A DNA stretch of 60,290 bases from Pirellulales bacterium (GCA_036267355.1 DATAWG010000076.1:1-60290); one strand, 5' to 3'. Numbered from the stretch's first letter, positions 27,362 through 37,098 are shown. Notes: a model not told the origin generated them from the letters alone. Numbers and translations are program-made.

Positions 27362-28762
27362 TCATTCTATCCAATCGGCGGCGGACCGGCATTCGACTTT
27401 CGCGGCGATCAAATTTCGCGGCACCAAAGCCGGCCAGTATGCCAGCACCGGCCGCACCGCCGGCCGGCCGGCCGCGTAGCCCGCCAAGCCGGGCGGCCCG
27501 CTGGTGATGAGCGGAGCGAATTCGGCAGTGAACCGCTCGACGGCCTCGCGCCGCGGATCGCGAACGGTTAGCCGCAGCACGACTTCTCTCAGATCGGCCG
27601 GCGGCGGATGTAGCCCCGGAACACTCGCGGCGGCCCCCAAGCATTCCACGTGCGACGCTTCGAAAGTGTACCCCGCCCGGGCGACGCGGCGCAAAATCAT
27701 GTCCGCGCACTGGCGAGACTTTGACACGCAGTCGTGGCCGTAGACCAATAGCTGCCCGCTGGCGGAATAACCGGCCCGATAAGCGAGCGATGCTTTGTAC
27801 GTTTGCGGCGCCGGCCGGCCCGTCGCGCCGCGAACCGACACGCGGTCTGGTCCGGTTTCGGACAATTCGACCGTGGTGAAATCGACGTCCACATCGGGCG
27901 TCAAGTAATGGGCCGGGTCGCCGATCTCATAGACCAATTGCTCGGCGACGGTTTGCCGCGTGACGGCCCCGCCCGTGCCGGGCGGTTTGGTGATTGTCGC
28001 CGTGCCATCGGCCATTAGTTCGGCGATCGGATAACCGACGTTCGCCAAGTCGAGCGACTGCCAATGGCGATACAGACCGCCGGTCGCCTGCGCGCCGCAT
28101 TCGATCAAGTGTCCAGCAACGCTGGCGCCGGCCAGCGCGTTCCAATCGTCCCACTTCCAACCGAACTCGAACGTGGCCGGTCCCACCGTTAGCGAAGCGT
28201 CGGCCACGCGGCCGGTGATAACTATCCGCGCCCCCGCGGCCAGCGCCTCGGCAATCGGCGTGGCCCCCAAATAAACATTCGCGCTGACAATCGCCCGTAG
28301 GTCAGGCTTTCCAGCCTGACTAGCTAACTCGGCAAGCGGACGCCCCGTATCGAGATTCTCCAAGTCGCACCCGCCGTCCTGAATTTCTTGCAACCGACCA
28401 AGAATATCATCGCCGGTCACCACACCGATCACCGCATCGACAATCCCCGCGTCCCGCAGCACTTCCGCCGCCGCTCGGGCACAAGCGATCGGATTCATTC
28501 CGCCGGCATTGGTGACGATTCGCAATTGCGGCTGAGCGACGAGCGCCGGGCAAAGACTTTTGAGCACGGTGATGAAATCGCGGGCATAACCGGCCGCCGG
28601 ATCTTTCTCGCGAGCGCGAGCGAGGATCGAAAGCGTCAGCTCGGCGAGATATTCGAGCGTAAGATAATCGACCCCGCCCGCTTCGACGACCAATCGCGGC
28701 GCATCGAGATTATCGCCCAAGAAGCCGGCGCCGTTGGCGATGCGGAGCGGCGGTAGCAACAT
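27362..28762 (-). CDS. AtuA/DUF1446-family protein (acyclic terpene utilisation AtuA-like)
   Basis: 466 residues of the DUF1446/AtuA family, linked by genetics in Pseudomonas to acyclic terpene (citronellol/geraniol) use and found beside acyl-CoA carboxylases. Segments: RIANGAGFLGDNLDAP, GGVDYLTLEYLAELTLSIL, NAGGMNPIACA, SANVYLGATPIAEALAAGA and ITGRVADASLTVGP. ATG 28762 has GGAGAGGG a few bases upstream. About nine residues (ASQAGKPDL) at about 148-156 are encoded by palindromic element F and look inserted ahead of the conserved SANVYLGA. The carboxyltransferase gene at 30586-32223 has the same orientation and was probably adjacent before the ATPase cassette arrived. The enzymatic reaction of AtuA itself is not established. 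Confidence 0.9.
   Translation of the reverse strand: MLLPPLRIANGAGFLGDNLDAPRLVVEAGGVDYLTLEYLAELTLSILARAREKDPAAGYARDFITVLKSLCPALVAQPQLRIVTNAGGMNPIACARAAAEVLRDAGIVDAVIGVVTGDDILGRLQEIQDGGCDLENLDTGRPLAELASQAGKPDLRAIVSANVYLGATPIAEALAAGARIVITGRVADASLTVGPATFEFGWKWDDWNALAGASVAGHLIECGAQATGGLYRHWQSLDLANVGYPIAELMADGTATITKPPGTGGAVTRQTVAEQLVYEIGDPAHYLTPDVDVDFTTVELSETGPDRVSVRGATGRPAPQTYKASLAYRAGYSASGQLLVYGHDCVSKSRQCADMILRRVARAGYTFEASHVECLGAAASVPGLHPPPADLREVVLRLTVRDPRREAVERFTAEFAPLITSGPPGLAGYAAGRPAVRPVLAYWPALVPRNLIAAKVECRSAADWIE
28297..28322. repeat. Element F palindrome inside the AtuA-family coding sequence
   Basis: GTAGGTCAGGCTTTC followed by CAGCCTGACTA has the arms GTCAGGCT (28301-28308) and AGCCTGAC (28313-28320). 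It is in frame and translated on the minus strand as the core of SQAGKPDLR. The other three copies in this window are intergenic or touch stop codons. Confidence 0.8.
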
Positions 28763-28884
28763 TTGTTTCCCTCTCCATAAACTCGTTCGGCTTTTATCGC
28801 CTGCATTGCTTGGTACCACGGCCAGCAGGATGCAATGTCGCGAAAATCGACCGCCGGCTGCAATTCTATGGTCTCTCCAGTACA

Positions 28885-30030
28885 ATGTCTGTCATGCTGA
28901 CACGACTATATTGCGACAACTACAAGTGTTTAGTGAACTTCGAGTTCCGGCCGGACGCGACGCAGTTGCTTATGGGCCGCAACGGAGCCGGCAAGTCCAC
29001 GGTGTTCGAGGTGCTCGAACTGATTCGGGATTTTGCGGCCCGTGGCGAGCTTGTCAACAATGAAGATCCCAGCCAGATTCGGCTCGGTGGCCCGACCCGA
29101 ACCCGCCGGCAAGACATCCGCGACTAACGATTTGAAATGGATGTCAAGGGTATGTCGGGTACGTACACCTACGAACTGGTCGTGGATGAAGCAGGTTACC
29201 CACAACCACTGCCACGGGTCAAGAAAGAACGTTTGTCTCTTGACGGAAAGCCACTGTACCTTTTCGAGAACGGTGTCGTCCATTTGCACAACGACCGATT
29301 CGAGGACCGGACACAGTTCGAGGTTTCCCCGAGGCGATCATTCCTGGCTGAAATTGAGTCGCGAGCTGACAACACCAAGCTGATGTGGTTCAAATTGTGG
29401 CTGGACCGGTTGCTGTCTGTGCAGGTCGATCCAAAGCGAATGAGATCGGAAGCGGAAAGAGAGGTGCTCTACCCCACGCACGACCTCTCCAACTTCGCCG
29501 AGTGGTATCGCCATCTTCGCCAAGACAGCAGCGCGGCGACTGATGAGCTACGTTCGTCGCTCCAAATGGTGATCGAAGGGTTTGATGGCTTGGACCTAAA
29601 AGGGCCCCCTAGCGGAACGCGGCTGCTTCACGTCGCCATCCGAACCGGCAGTGATGGCACCGGGAAGACGCGGTCCTATGCCTTCGATGAACTTTCTGAC
29701 GGACAGCGTGCGCTGGTTGGCCTCTACACCATTTTGCACTGTGCCCTCACGGACCGTTCGACATTGTGCATTGATGAACCGGATAACTTTGTCGCCCTGC
29801 GTGAAATCCAACCGTGGTTTTCCGCCTTACTGGACCGGGCGCAAGATAACGGGTCACAGGTGTTATTGGTTTCGCATCACCCGGAACTTCTCAACCAACT
29901 TGCACCTCGCAGCGGAGTCGTAATCGAGCGGCTCGACGCCGGTCCGACGCGTGTCCGCCCGTTCGCGCCGCCGTCTGACTCGACGCTCACCCCTGCGGAG
30001 ATCATGGCTCGGGGATGGGAAGATGGTTGA
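28885..30030 (+). pseudogene. ABC/OLD-like AAA ATPase interrupted by one in-frame TAA
   Basis: A single frame from ATG 28885 (or ATG 28894) to TGA 30030 would encode 381 residues, broken only by TAA at 29125-29127. Part 1 (28885-29127, 80 residues) has Walker A GRNGAGKST at 31-39. Part 2 (ATG 29137-30030, 297 residues) carries an ABC-signature-like FDELSDGQRALVGL, Walker B STLCIDEPDN and the H-loop LLVSHHPELL. This is the RecF/OLD/AAA_15 architecture. A CAA-to-TAA change (RDQRF to RD*RF) is the simplest explanation: recent inactivation or a sequence error. Part 2 has a start codon but no Walker A and no clear ribosome site. Its end overlaps the start of the next gene by 8 bases. The cassette is opposite in strand to both neighbours, which suggests acquisition. 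Confidence 0.8.
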
Positions 30031-30595
30031 CCGCTGGAGCAACATCGTGATTTTGGCCGAGGACCAGGAACACCAGAACTTGGTATGGCATTACCTTAAG
30101 CGATGCCCTGCAAACAGGGCTGTCCTGCTGCACCGGAAACGCAACGTGCAGTTGCCAGCCGGCCGAGGAAGTGGTTCGCAATTCGTTCGCGAGCGATTTT
30201 CCCTGGAAGTTGCGGCGTGTCGCGGCCGGCACGCGAGCGTCGTGTTGATTGTAATCACGGACGCAGATAATCTCAGCATCGGCGCGCGCGAGCAGACTTT
30301 GCACGACGAATTGGCCAAGAATTCTCAAGCTGCTATCGGGCCGGCGGAGCCCGTTGCTATTCTGGTTCCGAAGTGGCAGGTCGAAACGTGGGTGAAGTGT
30401 CTTCACGGTGAAACGGTTCGGGAGGACGACAAAGACACTGACAAACCGCCAGTGACCCCCGAGCAGGTAGAAACTGCCGCCAAAATTCTGTACGTTTGGG
30501 CGCGGCCCAACGCACAGATTCCCGCTCACTGTGTGGACTCGTTGCGATCCGCTCTGCCACGGTGGCGGAAATGCGATGCCGCGCCTCACACCTGA
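30023..30595 (+). CDS. TOPRIM-like small protein paired with the ATPase
   Basis: 190 residues, starting at ATG 30023 inside the last codons of the ATPase (8-base overlap), so the two are translationally coupled. The pattern fits a TOPRIM/DUF4276/RloB-like nuclease fold. A hydrophobic strand ends in an acid (NIVILAEDQEHQN, Glu13). A second strand ends with DxD (VVLIVITDADN, Asp80 and Asp82). A later KWQVETWVK (Glu121) resembles the E-x-E-x-W segment of DUF4276 proteins. I did not recognise an exact family. ATPase plus TOPRIM partners occur in anti-phage systems such as PARIS and RloAB, so defence is a reasonable inference. The 3' end overlaps the convergent carboxyltransferase by 10 bases. Confidence 0.7.
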   Translation: MVDRWSNIVILAEDQEHQNLVWHYLKRCPANRAVLLHRKRNVQLPAGRGSGSQFVRERFSLEVAACRGRHASVVLIVITDADNLSIGAREQTLHDELAKNSQAAIGPAEPVAILVPKWQVETWVKCLHGETVREDDKDTDKPPVTPEQVETAAKILYVWARPNAQIPAHCVDSLRSALPRWRKCDAAPHT

Positions 30596-32223
30596 AACAC
30601 TCCCAGCCGATATGGCTCCAGCTCCGCGTGGCGGGTGACGGTTTCTAGCGACAGGATCAGCGCGTCGCGGGTTTCGGCGGGGTCGAGAATCGCGTCAATC
30701 CAGCCGCGGGCGGCGCCGTAGCGGACGTCCATCTGGCGATGGTAGTCGCTGCCCACTCGGTCGCGTAGTTGGGCCAGCTCGCCGGCATCGACGGCGTGTC
30801 CCTCGCGCTCGAGTTTCTTGATCGTAATATCCAGCAGCGTGCCGGTGGCTTGGTCCGCTCCCATCACGGCTACTCGGGCGGTGGGCCAGGCGAAAATCAG
30901 CCGCGGGTCGAACGCTTTTCCGCACATCGCGTAATTGCCCGCACCGAACGAGCCGCCTAAAATTACGGTGATCTTCGGCACGCGACAATTGCTGATCGCG
31001 CTCACGAGCTTCGCCCCCGCTTTGATGATCCCCTCTCGTTCGCTATCGCGGCCGACCATAAAGCCGTTTACGTCTTGCAGAAAGACGATCGGCAACCAAT
31101 CTTGATTGCAGTTCATCACGAACCGCGCCGCCTTTTCGGCGCTATCGACGTAGAGCACGCCGCCGAATTGCAACGGCCCCTCGGCCGGATGGATTCGATG
31201 GTGTTGGTTTGCGACAATCCCCACCGAAAATCCCCCCAGCCGCGCCGTGCCGCAAACGACCGTCTGGCCATATTCGGCCTTGTATTCGGCGAAGCTATCG
31301 GTGTCGATCAAGCAATCGATCACACTGCGGATTTCGTATTCGACCCGCGGATTGGTGCCGACGATATCGTACAAATCGCTGCCCGGCCGCTTCGGAGCCA
31401 CGGCCTGCACGCGGGCAAAGGGAGCCGGCGGCTGCGGCTCGTCGGGGCGCAGGGCGGCAAGCAAATTCCGCAGTCGGGCGAGGCAGCTTGCGTCGTCCGG
31501 ATCGCGGTAGTCGATCGTGCCGCTGATTTGGGCATGCATCTCGGCCCCGCCGAGCTCGTCGCTCGACACTTCCTGGCCGATCGCGCTTTTGACGAGCGCC
31601 GGCCCGGCGAGATACAGGCCCGAGCCATCGGTCATCAGCAGTTTATCGCAGAGCACCGGCAGATAGCCGCCGCCGGCGACACAATTGCCCATGATGGCGG
31701 CGATTTGGCCAATTCCGGCCGCGGAGATGATGGCGTTGTTGCGGAAGATACGGCCGAAGTCGTCTTCATCGGGAAAGACGTCTTCCTGCAACGGCAGAAA
31801 CACGCCCGCCGAATCGACAAGGTAAATGAGCGGCAGCCGGTTTTGCATGGCGATTCGCTGCGCGCGGAGCACCTTTTTGGCCGTGGCCGGAAAGAAGGCG
31901 CCGGCTTTGACGGTGGCGTCGTTGGCGATGATCATGTGCCGCCGACCGGCGACGGTGCCGATCCCGGTGACGACGCCGGCCGCGGGAGCGCCGCCGTAGG
32001 CATCGTACATCTGCCAGCCGGCCCACAAGCCGAGTTCGAAGAATTGCGTGCCGGGGTCCAACAGCCGCTCGATGCGTTCTCGGGCGGTGAGGCGATGTTT
32101 GGCGTGTTGCCGCTCGATGGCGGCCCGGCCGCCGCCCAACGTGATTTCCGCCTCGGCTTCGCGAAACCGGGCGACAAGCGCCGCGAGTGTCTCGGAATCG
32201 GCGGCTTGAGGATATCGCGGCAT
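30586..32223 (-). CDS. Acyl-CoA carboxylase carboxyltransferase (beta) subunit
   Basis: 545 residues of the PccB/MccB/AtuC carboxyltransferase family, which moves CO2 from carboxybiotin to an acyl-CoA. Segments: KHRLTARERIERLLDPGTQFFELG (N-terminal crotonase half), GIGTVAGRRHMIIANDATVKAG, VDSAGVFLPLQEDVFPDEDDFGRIF, and, in the C-terminal half, FLQDVNGFMVGRDSEREGIIK, GGSFGAGNYAMCGKAFDPRL and FAWPTARVAVMG. The motif FPDEDDFGRIFRNNAIISA is typical of methylcrotonyl/geranyl-CoA-type subunits, which fits the AtuA neighbour. ATG 32223 starts where homology begins, but no good ribosome site is visible. No biotin carboxylase subunit is in the window. Confidence 0.92.
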   Translation of the reverse strand: MPRYPQAADSETLAALVARFREAEAEITLGGGRAAIERQHAKHRLTARERIERLLDPGTQFFELGLWAGWQMYDAYGGAPAAGVVTGIGTVAGRRHMIIANDATVKAGAFFPATAKKVLRAQRIAMQNRLPLIYLVDSAGVFLPLQEDVFPDEDDFGRIFRNNAIISAAGIGQIAAIMGNCVAGGGYLPVLCDKLLMTDGSGLYLAGPALVKSAIGQEVSSDELGGAEMHAQISGTIDYRDPDDASCLARLRNLLAALRPDEPQPPAPFARVQAVAPKRPGSDLYDIVGTNPRVEYEIRSVIDCLIDTDSFAEYKAEYGQTVVCGTARLGGFSVGIVANQHHRIHPAEGPLQFGGVLYVDSAEKAARFVMNCNQDWLPIVFLQDVNGFMVGRDSEREGIIKAGAKLVSAISNCRVPKITVILGGSFGAGNYAMCGKAFDPRLIFAWPTARVAVMGADQATGTLLDITIKKLEREGHAVDAGELAQLRDRVGSDYHRQMDVRYGAARGWIDAILDPAETRDALILSLETVTRHAELEPYRLGVFQV

Positions 32224-32331
32224 AGGGGGGAATCGATTTGCTGGCCTTGCGACCTGAGTCGCCAGTTCGCTTCGGGCGCCACTAACCATGAATTCTTTGC
32301 AAGGAGCGACGAAAAACGCCTTTATCGTAGT

Positions 32332-32408
32332 AGGCACACTCCGTGTGCCGTCGGCGCTCCGCGGTGCGTTGCGCACAGTGCAGGGCGAACGGCACACGGA
32401 GTGTGCCT
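32332..32408. repeat. Palindromic element D, copy 1
   Basis: Perfect 20-base arms: AGGCACACTCCGTGTGCC plus GT at 32332-32351, and the complement at 32389-32408, with 37 bases between. A second copy with one changed base in the left arm is at 40393-40464. It lies upstream of the carboxyltransferase gene. 32409-32849 contains no gene that I can support; the sigma factor promoter should lie there. Confidence 0.88.
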
Positions 32409-32849
32409 GCTGCTTTGGTTGCGGCCAAAGGCTGCGCAGTGAAACCCGGCAAGCTATGCCCAAGCCGATTCGCCATCTTATCGAACCTGTTGCTTAAGAA
32501 CAAAGCGGACAAATGAATCGCCGGCAAGAGAACAAAGCGGCTCGGCCGCGCATATGACCTTAGAGGGGCGTTTGTGGCGATGGCCGTTATTCGCGTCTGG
32601 AATCGGCTCACATCTCGATGCTGGTCTGCATCGTCGGCATCAACGAAATGATGCCTTGCCGCCACATGCGTTGGGGGATTCGAGGCAAAAAGCCAATGCG
32701 CATTATCAAGCGCAAATAATTTGACAACAAGGAGTTGCAACTAGTCGCTGTCATAGCCACCCGCAGCACCGGCATCCAAGCTGCTTCTCGACTCCTAAGA
32801 CAACGCTTCACCCAGCCCGACACTGTGAAGCGGAGCTCTTGAATCTATT

Positions 32850-32855
32850 AAGGAG
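32850..32855 (+). promoter_or_regulatory. Ribosome binding site deciding a TTG start
   Basis: AAGGAG ends 6 bases before TTG 32862, the first codon of a Lys-rich start ([11 protein letters not shown]). This spacing makes TTG the likely start rather than a later ATG. Confidence 0.7.
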
Positions 32856-32861
32856 TCGCAC

Positions 32862-34715
32862 TTGTCCAAGTCAAAGAAGCTCCCCTCGAAGAAAGTCGCA
32901 ATGAAAAAAATTCCGGTTCGTAAGAATGGCGCCTCCCTCTCTGGAATCGCTTCCGGCCGACGTTCGGGCCCCGCGACTTTCGTGAAGCCATCGGGCAAAC
33001 GGTCGTCGTCGGAGCAAGTGTCCGGTGGCGACCGCCTCGGGATCGAAGAGCCGCTCGACGAACCGATCGCGCCGGCCGTCGAACACGCGGTGGAACACGA
33101 CGACTTCGACGACGACCAGGATGAAGAAGGGGAAAACGAGGTCACGCTGGCCGGTTATCCCAACGCCCCGGAGCAATTCGGCGAGGAATCGTCCGATCAT
33201 TCGACCGGCTTGGACGACCATATCGACGATCCCGTGCGGATGTACCTGATGCAGATGGGCGAGATTCCGCTATTGTCGCGAGCGGAGGAAATCGCTTCCG
33301 CCAAGGAAATCGAGCGCACCCGGCTTCGCTTCCGCAACACGATGCTGGCGAGCGACTATCTGCTGCAAGGGGCCGTGGCCCTGTTGCGAAAGGTCCGCGA
33401 CGGCAAGCTGCGCCTCGATCGGACCATCGAAGTGTCGGTAACCAATACGGCCGAAAAGAAAAACCTGCTTCGGCGGCTCGGCCCGAACCTGACGACGATC
33501 AGCCATTTGCTGCGGCAGAACCGCAAAGACTTTTACATCGCGATCGCCAAGAGCCAGCCGATGCAAGCCCGCCACGAAGCATGGCGGCGGCTCGTTCGTC
33601 GCCGCAATAAGGCGGTGCGATTGGTCGAAGAACTCAACCTGCGCACCAACCGGCTTCAGCCGCTGTTGGACAAGATCAACGAGATTTCGCGGCGGATCGT
33701 CGTTCTACGCGATCATCTGGCCCGCGGCGACGGCGGCTCGATCGGCTCGCTCGACGATTTGCGGAAGGAGCTGCGGCAGTTGATGCGGATCACGTTGGAA
33801 AGCCCCTCGACTCTGATCCGCCGCATGCGCCACACCAACTATTGGCAGCGGAAATACGACGAAGCCAAGCGAGTGCTCTCGGCCGGCAACTTGCGACTGG
33901 TAGTCTCGATCGCCAAAAAGTATCGCAATCGCGGCCTGAGCTTCTTGGACCTGATTCAAGAGGGAAATACCGGCTTGATGCGGGCGGTAGATAAGTTCGA
34001 ACATGCCCGCGGCTACAAGTTCTCCACCTATGCCACGTGGTGGATCCGCCAAGCCATCACCCGGGCCATCGCCGATCAAAGTCGAACGATTCGCTTGCCG
34101 GTGCACATGATCGACACGATGACGAAGGTGCGCAATGTTACCCGAGATCTGGTGCAGCAAACCGGGCGCGAGCCGAGCGTCGAGGAAGCCGCCGAAGCTG
34201 CGGGCCTGTCGATCGACGATGCTCGTTGCGTGATGAAAATGACCCGCCAGCTTCTTTCGCTCGACCAGCCGGTGGGGGACCACGATGACAGCTTTTTCGG
34301 CGAATTCATCGAAGACCATCGCAACGACGATCCGCTATACGATGTGAATCAGCAGTCGCTCAAAAGCCGCATCGCCGACGTTCTTTCGGAACTGAACTAT
34401 CGCGAGCGGGAAATCCTACGGTTGCGATATGGCCTCGTTGATGGCTATGCCTACACGCTCGAGGAGGTGGGGCAAATCTTTTCGGTCACTCGCGAACGGG
34501 TCCGCCAGATCGAGGCCAAGGCGGTCCGCAAGCTGCAGCAGCCGTCGCGCTGCCAGGCGCTAGCGAGCTTCTTGGATTCGGCACAAGCCTTCGCTCCGTC
34601 GCCGCTCGGAGGCGCGCCGGTCGAAAATGTGCCGTTCGGCGGGACATCGGTGGGGGGCGTGTCGCTCGATGCATGTGCCAGCATGCCGCCATGCGGCGAC
34701 ACGAACAGCCTATAA
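32862..34715 (+). CDS. rpoD: RpoD/SigA-type RNA polymerase sigma factor
   Basis: 617 residues, sigma-70 group 1/2. Region 1.2 is [22 protein letters not shown]. Regions 2.1-2.4 are [29 protein letters not shown] to [21 protein letters not shown], including the tryptophans that melt the -10 element. Region 3 follows ([15 protein letters not shown]), then region 4 ([33 protein letters not shown]). The first 125 residues are unusual: a Lys-rich start followed by a strongly acidic stretch ([14 protein letters not shown]), perhaps replacing region 1.1. Planctomycetes carry several RpoD paralogues, so this may not be the main housekeeping copy. Confidence 0.9.
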   Translation: MSKSKKLPSKKVAMKKIPVRKNGASLSGIASGRRSGPATFVKPSGKRSSSEQVSGGDRLGIEEPLDEPIAPAVEHAVEHDDFDDDQDEEGENEVTLAGYPNAPEQFGEESSDHSTGLDDHIDDPVRMYLMQMGEIPLLSRAEEIASAKEIERTRLRFRNTMLASDYLLQGAVALLRKVRDGKLRLDRTIEVSVTNTAEKKNLLRRLGPNLTTISHLLRQNRKDFYIAIAKSQPMQARHEAWRRLVRRRNKAVRLVEELNLRTNRLQPLLDKINEISRRIVVLRDHLARGDGGSIGSLDDLRKELRQLMRITLESPSTLIRRMRHTNYWQRKYDEAKRVLSAGNLRLVVSIAKKYRNRGLSFLDLIQEGNTGLMRAVDKFEHARGYKFSTYATWWIRQAITRAIADQSRTIRLPVHMIDTMTKVRNVTRDLVQQTGREPSVEEAAEAAGLSIDDARCVMKMTRQLLSLDQPVGDHDDSFFGEFIEDHRNDDPLYDVNQQSLKSRIADVLSELNYREREILRLRYGLVDGYAYTLEEVGQIFSVTRERVRQIEAKAVRKLQQPSRCQALASFLDSAQAFAPSPLGGAPVENVPFGGTSVGGVSLDACASMPPCGDTNSL

Positions 34716-34899
34716 ACGGGAGCGGAAGAGACGCATCGATGGAGCGCTGCCGGGTGCCGCGGGTGCTAGCGACTTCGATTCCGAAGCTCGGCCTCTGACC
34801 CCTTATCCGGCGGCTTGCCAAGCAGTTTCGACAGCTTTACGCTTTAAGGTGGACTTTCGAGCAGGGGCCGATTTCGTGAGGGGCCGGAGGAGCAGGACC

Positions 34900-37098
34900 A
34901 TGTCGAATAAGTGGATTTTGATCGCGATCGCTTCCGCGCTAATCGCGACCGGAGTGGGCTGCGGAGCCACCGCTCCGGCGGAGGAAAAAATCCCGGCGAA
35001 AGTTCCTGCTCCCATCCGGCCGCTTCCTCCCGCCAAACCGAAGCAACTGGCGAAGCCCGTTCCGGCGGAAACCACGCCCCTCAGTCCGCCGGCGACTACG
35101 CAGCTTACTTCCCCGATGCCCGCCCCGGCGATCGACCGGGCACTGGCCAAGAGAGTCGATCTGGAGCTAACGGCCGCTCCGCTAAGCGATTTTGTGACGG
35201 CCATTAAGGGCCAAACGGGTCTTGAAATCCACATCGCTCCAGGCGCGCTTGCCACTTCGGACGACGCCAAAGCCGGTCCGAAAACGCTGGATGCCGCCCC
35301 CGTCGAAAGGCTATTCGAGAAGCCAACCGAAAAGCCGGTAGACAAAATCCCCGAGGAAAAAAGAACAAGACCAGCGGAAAAAGCTCCTGAGGTGACGCCG
35401 GAAAAACCCGCCGACAAGGCTCCGGATGGGAAAAAGACCGAAACGGCCCCGGCCACGCCGAGCGAGCGGGCCGCCGATAAAACGCCGGAAAAGCCGGTCG
35501 AAAAAAGCAACGCCAAGGCCAGCCCGAAGCCGGCCGAGAAAACCCCCGAGAAACCCGCGGAAAAACGAACCGTCAAACCCGCCGAGAAGCCGGCGGACAA
35601 AGCCAGCGACAAGCCTGCCGATCAACCAACCGATAAGGCACAAATTCCGGCTGACAAAGATGTCAAAAGCCCTGCCAAGAACGCCGAAAACAACAATTCC
35701 GAAAAAAGCACGGAAAAGAATGCTCCCCCGGATCGCGACAGCGACGCCGACGAGGCTGCGGCCGAACCGATCGTGTCGGTCCATCTCAAGGGCGTCTCCG
35801 CGGCCAGCGCGCTGAATCTGGTGCTCCGCGATGTCGGTTTGTCGTGGTCGATCGATCATGGCGGAATCCTGATCGCCAAGCCGGACCAGCTTCCCGCCAC
35901 CACGGCGGTTTACGACATTCGCCAGCTGGTCGTGGCCCATCCCGGTTTCGACAGCCACGACGACGCGGTCGAGTTGGACTACGATCCGCTGGTGAATCTG
36001 ATTACCGGAGTGATCCAATGCCCCGCGTGGTCTGGTGAAGTCGACAAGATTCAGGATTGCAATCCATTCCACGGCACGTTGACAGTGCGGCAGGATCAGC
36101 CGGTGCAGCAGAAGGTGGCCGGCTTGCTGGCCGCGCTTCGCAAGGCGCGCGATCTGCCCGCCTCGAAATACAATCCGTCGACGAATCTGGGAATGAGCAT
36201 TGTCGGAGCCGATGATTCGGCGGTCGAGGCGGCCTTGGACACGAACGTCATCGTTGCGTTCAACGGCGAGAAGCTCGATCCATTGGCCGACTGGATTCGC
36301 GAACATTCCGGCATTCCGGTGCACATCGATTCCGCGGTCCCGCAGTCGGTCGAAAACAAACAGACCTTTACGCTCTGCGCGGGCGGCATATCGTTGCGAA
36401 CGATGCTCAAGTCGTTGCTGCCGCAAGGCAAACTAACGTTCACGGTGAGCGATGAGACCCTTGTGATCACATCCCAAGACGCGGTCGCCGATTTGCAGAC
36501 GATTCGGGTCTATCCGGTCGGCGATTTGATCGGCGGCGATATCGACCGCAACGGCATCGACGACGACTACGCCCAACTGCTTGATGCGATCACGCACAAT
36601 GTGCAGCCCGAAACGTGGGCCCCGCTCGATCGGCAAAAAGCGTCGGGCGCAAGCGGCAACGCTTACGCCGCATATTTGCCCGCGGCCAGAGCGGTCGTGG
36701 TCGACCAGACGAGTTCGGCGCATGAAGAAATCGCGGCGACGCTGGCAAAACTCCGCGAGGCAGTCGCATTGCAGCCGGCTCGAAAGGCAATCCCGAGCGG
36801 CGCAAAACCAGAGGCCGACAAACAGGCGAAACCCTATTTGTCGATGCGGATCTACAAGCTAAACCCCGACCTGCCCGCCGAGGACTTCGTGGCCGTCGTG
36901 CACGATTTAATCGAACCGAAGAGTTGGACGGGCGAAGCGTATTTGCACGGCGTGCCCGGAGCAATCGTGGTCAAACAAACGCCCGCGGTCCACAAACGCG
37001 TCGAGCGCTTGCTCATCGAACTGGGCGCGATTCCGGATCCGAAGAAGAACGGCACTTCGGGAACGCCAATCCTGATCGGGCGGCAGAAGCGGGCCTGA
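34900..37098 (+). CDS. Lys/Pro-rich exported protein (putative lipoprotein) with STN/secretin-N-like modules
   Basis: 732 residues. ATG 34900 has GGAGGAGC upstream. The N-terminus SNKWILIAIASALIATGVGCG ends in a Cys that may be lipidated; the lipobox is weak. Residues about 130-280 are a disordered stretch of short PAEKxPEKPADK repeats, probably a wall- or periplasm-spanning linker. Flanking it are segments resembling the short secretin/TonB (STN) fold: VDLELTAAPLSDFVTAIKGQ near 87, VSVHLKGVSAASALNLVLRDVG near 291, and FNGEKLDPLADWIREHSG near 453. The rest repeats VVDQTSSAHEEIAATLAKLR-type modules. A role in an envelope secretion or pilus-type complex is possible but not shown. Element B begins right after its stop. 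Confidence 0.75.
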   Translation: MSNKWILIAIASALIATGVGCGATAPAEEKIPAKVPAPIRPLPPAKPKQLAKPVPAETTPLSPPATTQLTSPMPAPAIDRALAKRVDLELTAAPLSDFVTAIKGQTGLEIHIAPGALATSDDAKAGPKTLDAAPVERLFEKPTEKPVDKIPEEKRTRPAEKAPEVTPEKPADKAPDGKKTETAPATPSERAADKTPEKPVEKSNAKASPKPAEKTPEKPAEKRTVKPAEKPADKASDKPADQPTDKAQIPADKDVKSPAKNAENNNSEKSTEKNAPPDRDSDADEAAAEPIVSVHLKGVSAASALNLVLRDVGLSWSIDHGGILIAKPDQLPATTAVYDIRQLVVAHPGFDSHDDAVELDYDPLVNLITGVIQCPAWSGEVDKIQDCNPFHGTLTVRQDQPVQQKVAGLLAALRKARDLPASKYNPSTNLGMSIVGADDSAVEAALDTNVIVAFNGEKLDPLADWIREHSGIPVHIDSAVPQSVENKQTFTLCAGGISLRTMLKSLLPQGKLTFTVSDETLVITSQDAVADLQTIRVYPVGDLIGGDIDRNGIDDDYAQLLDAITHNVQPETWAPLDRQKASGASGNAYAAYLPAARAVVVDQTSSAHEEIAATLAKLREAVALQPARKAIPSGAKPEADKQAKPYLSMRIYKLNPDLPAEDFVAVVHDLIEPKSWTGEAYLHGVPGAIVVKQTPAVHKRVERLLIELGAIPDPKKNGTSGTPILIGRQKRA

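Noticed and set aside
29125-29127. Stop-codon readthrough or code reassignment in the ATPase
   Set aside because: All other genes in the window use TAA, TAG and TGA as normal stops, and the TAA context shows no known readthrough signal.
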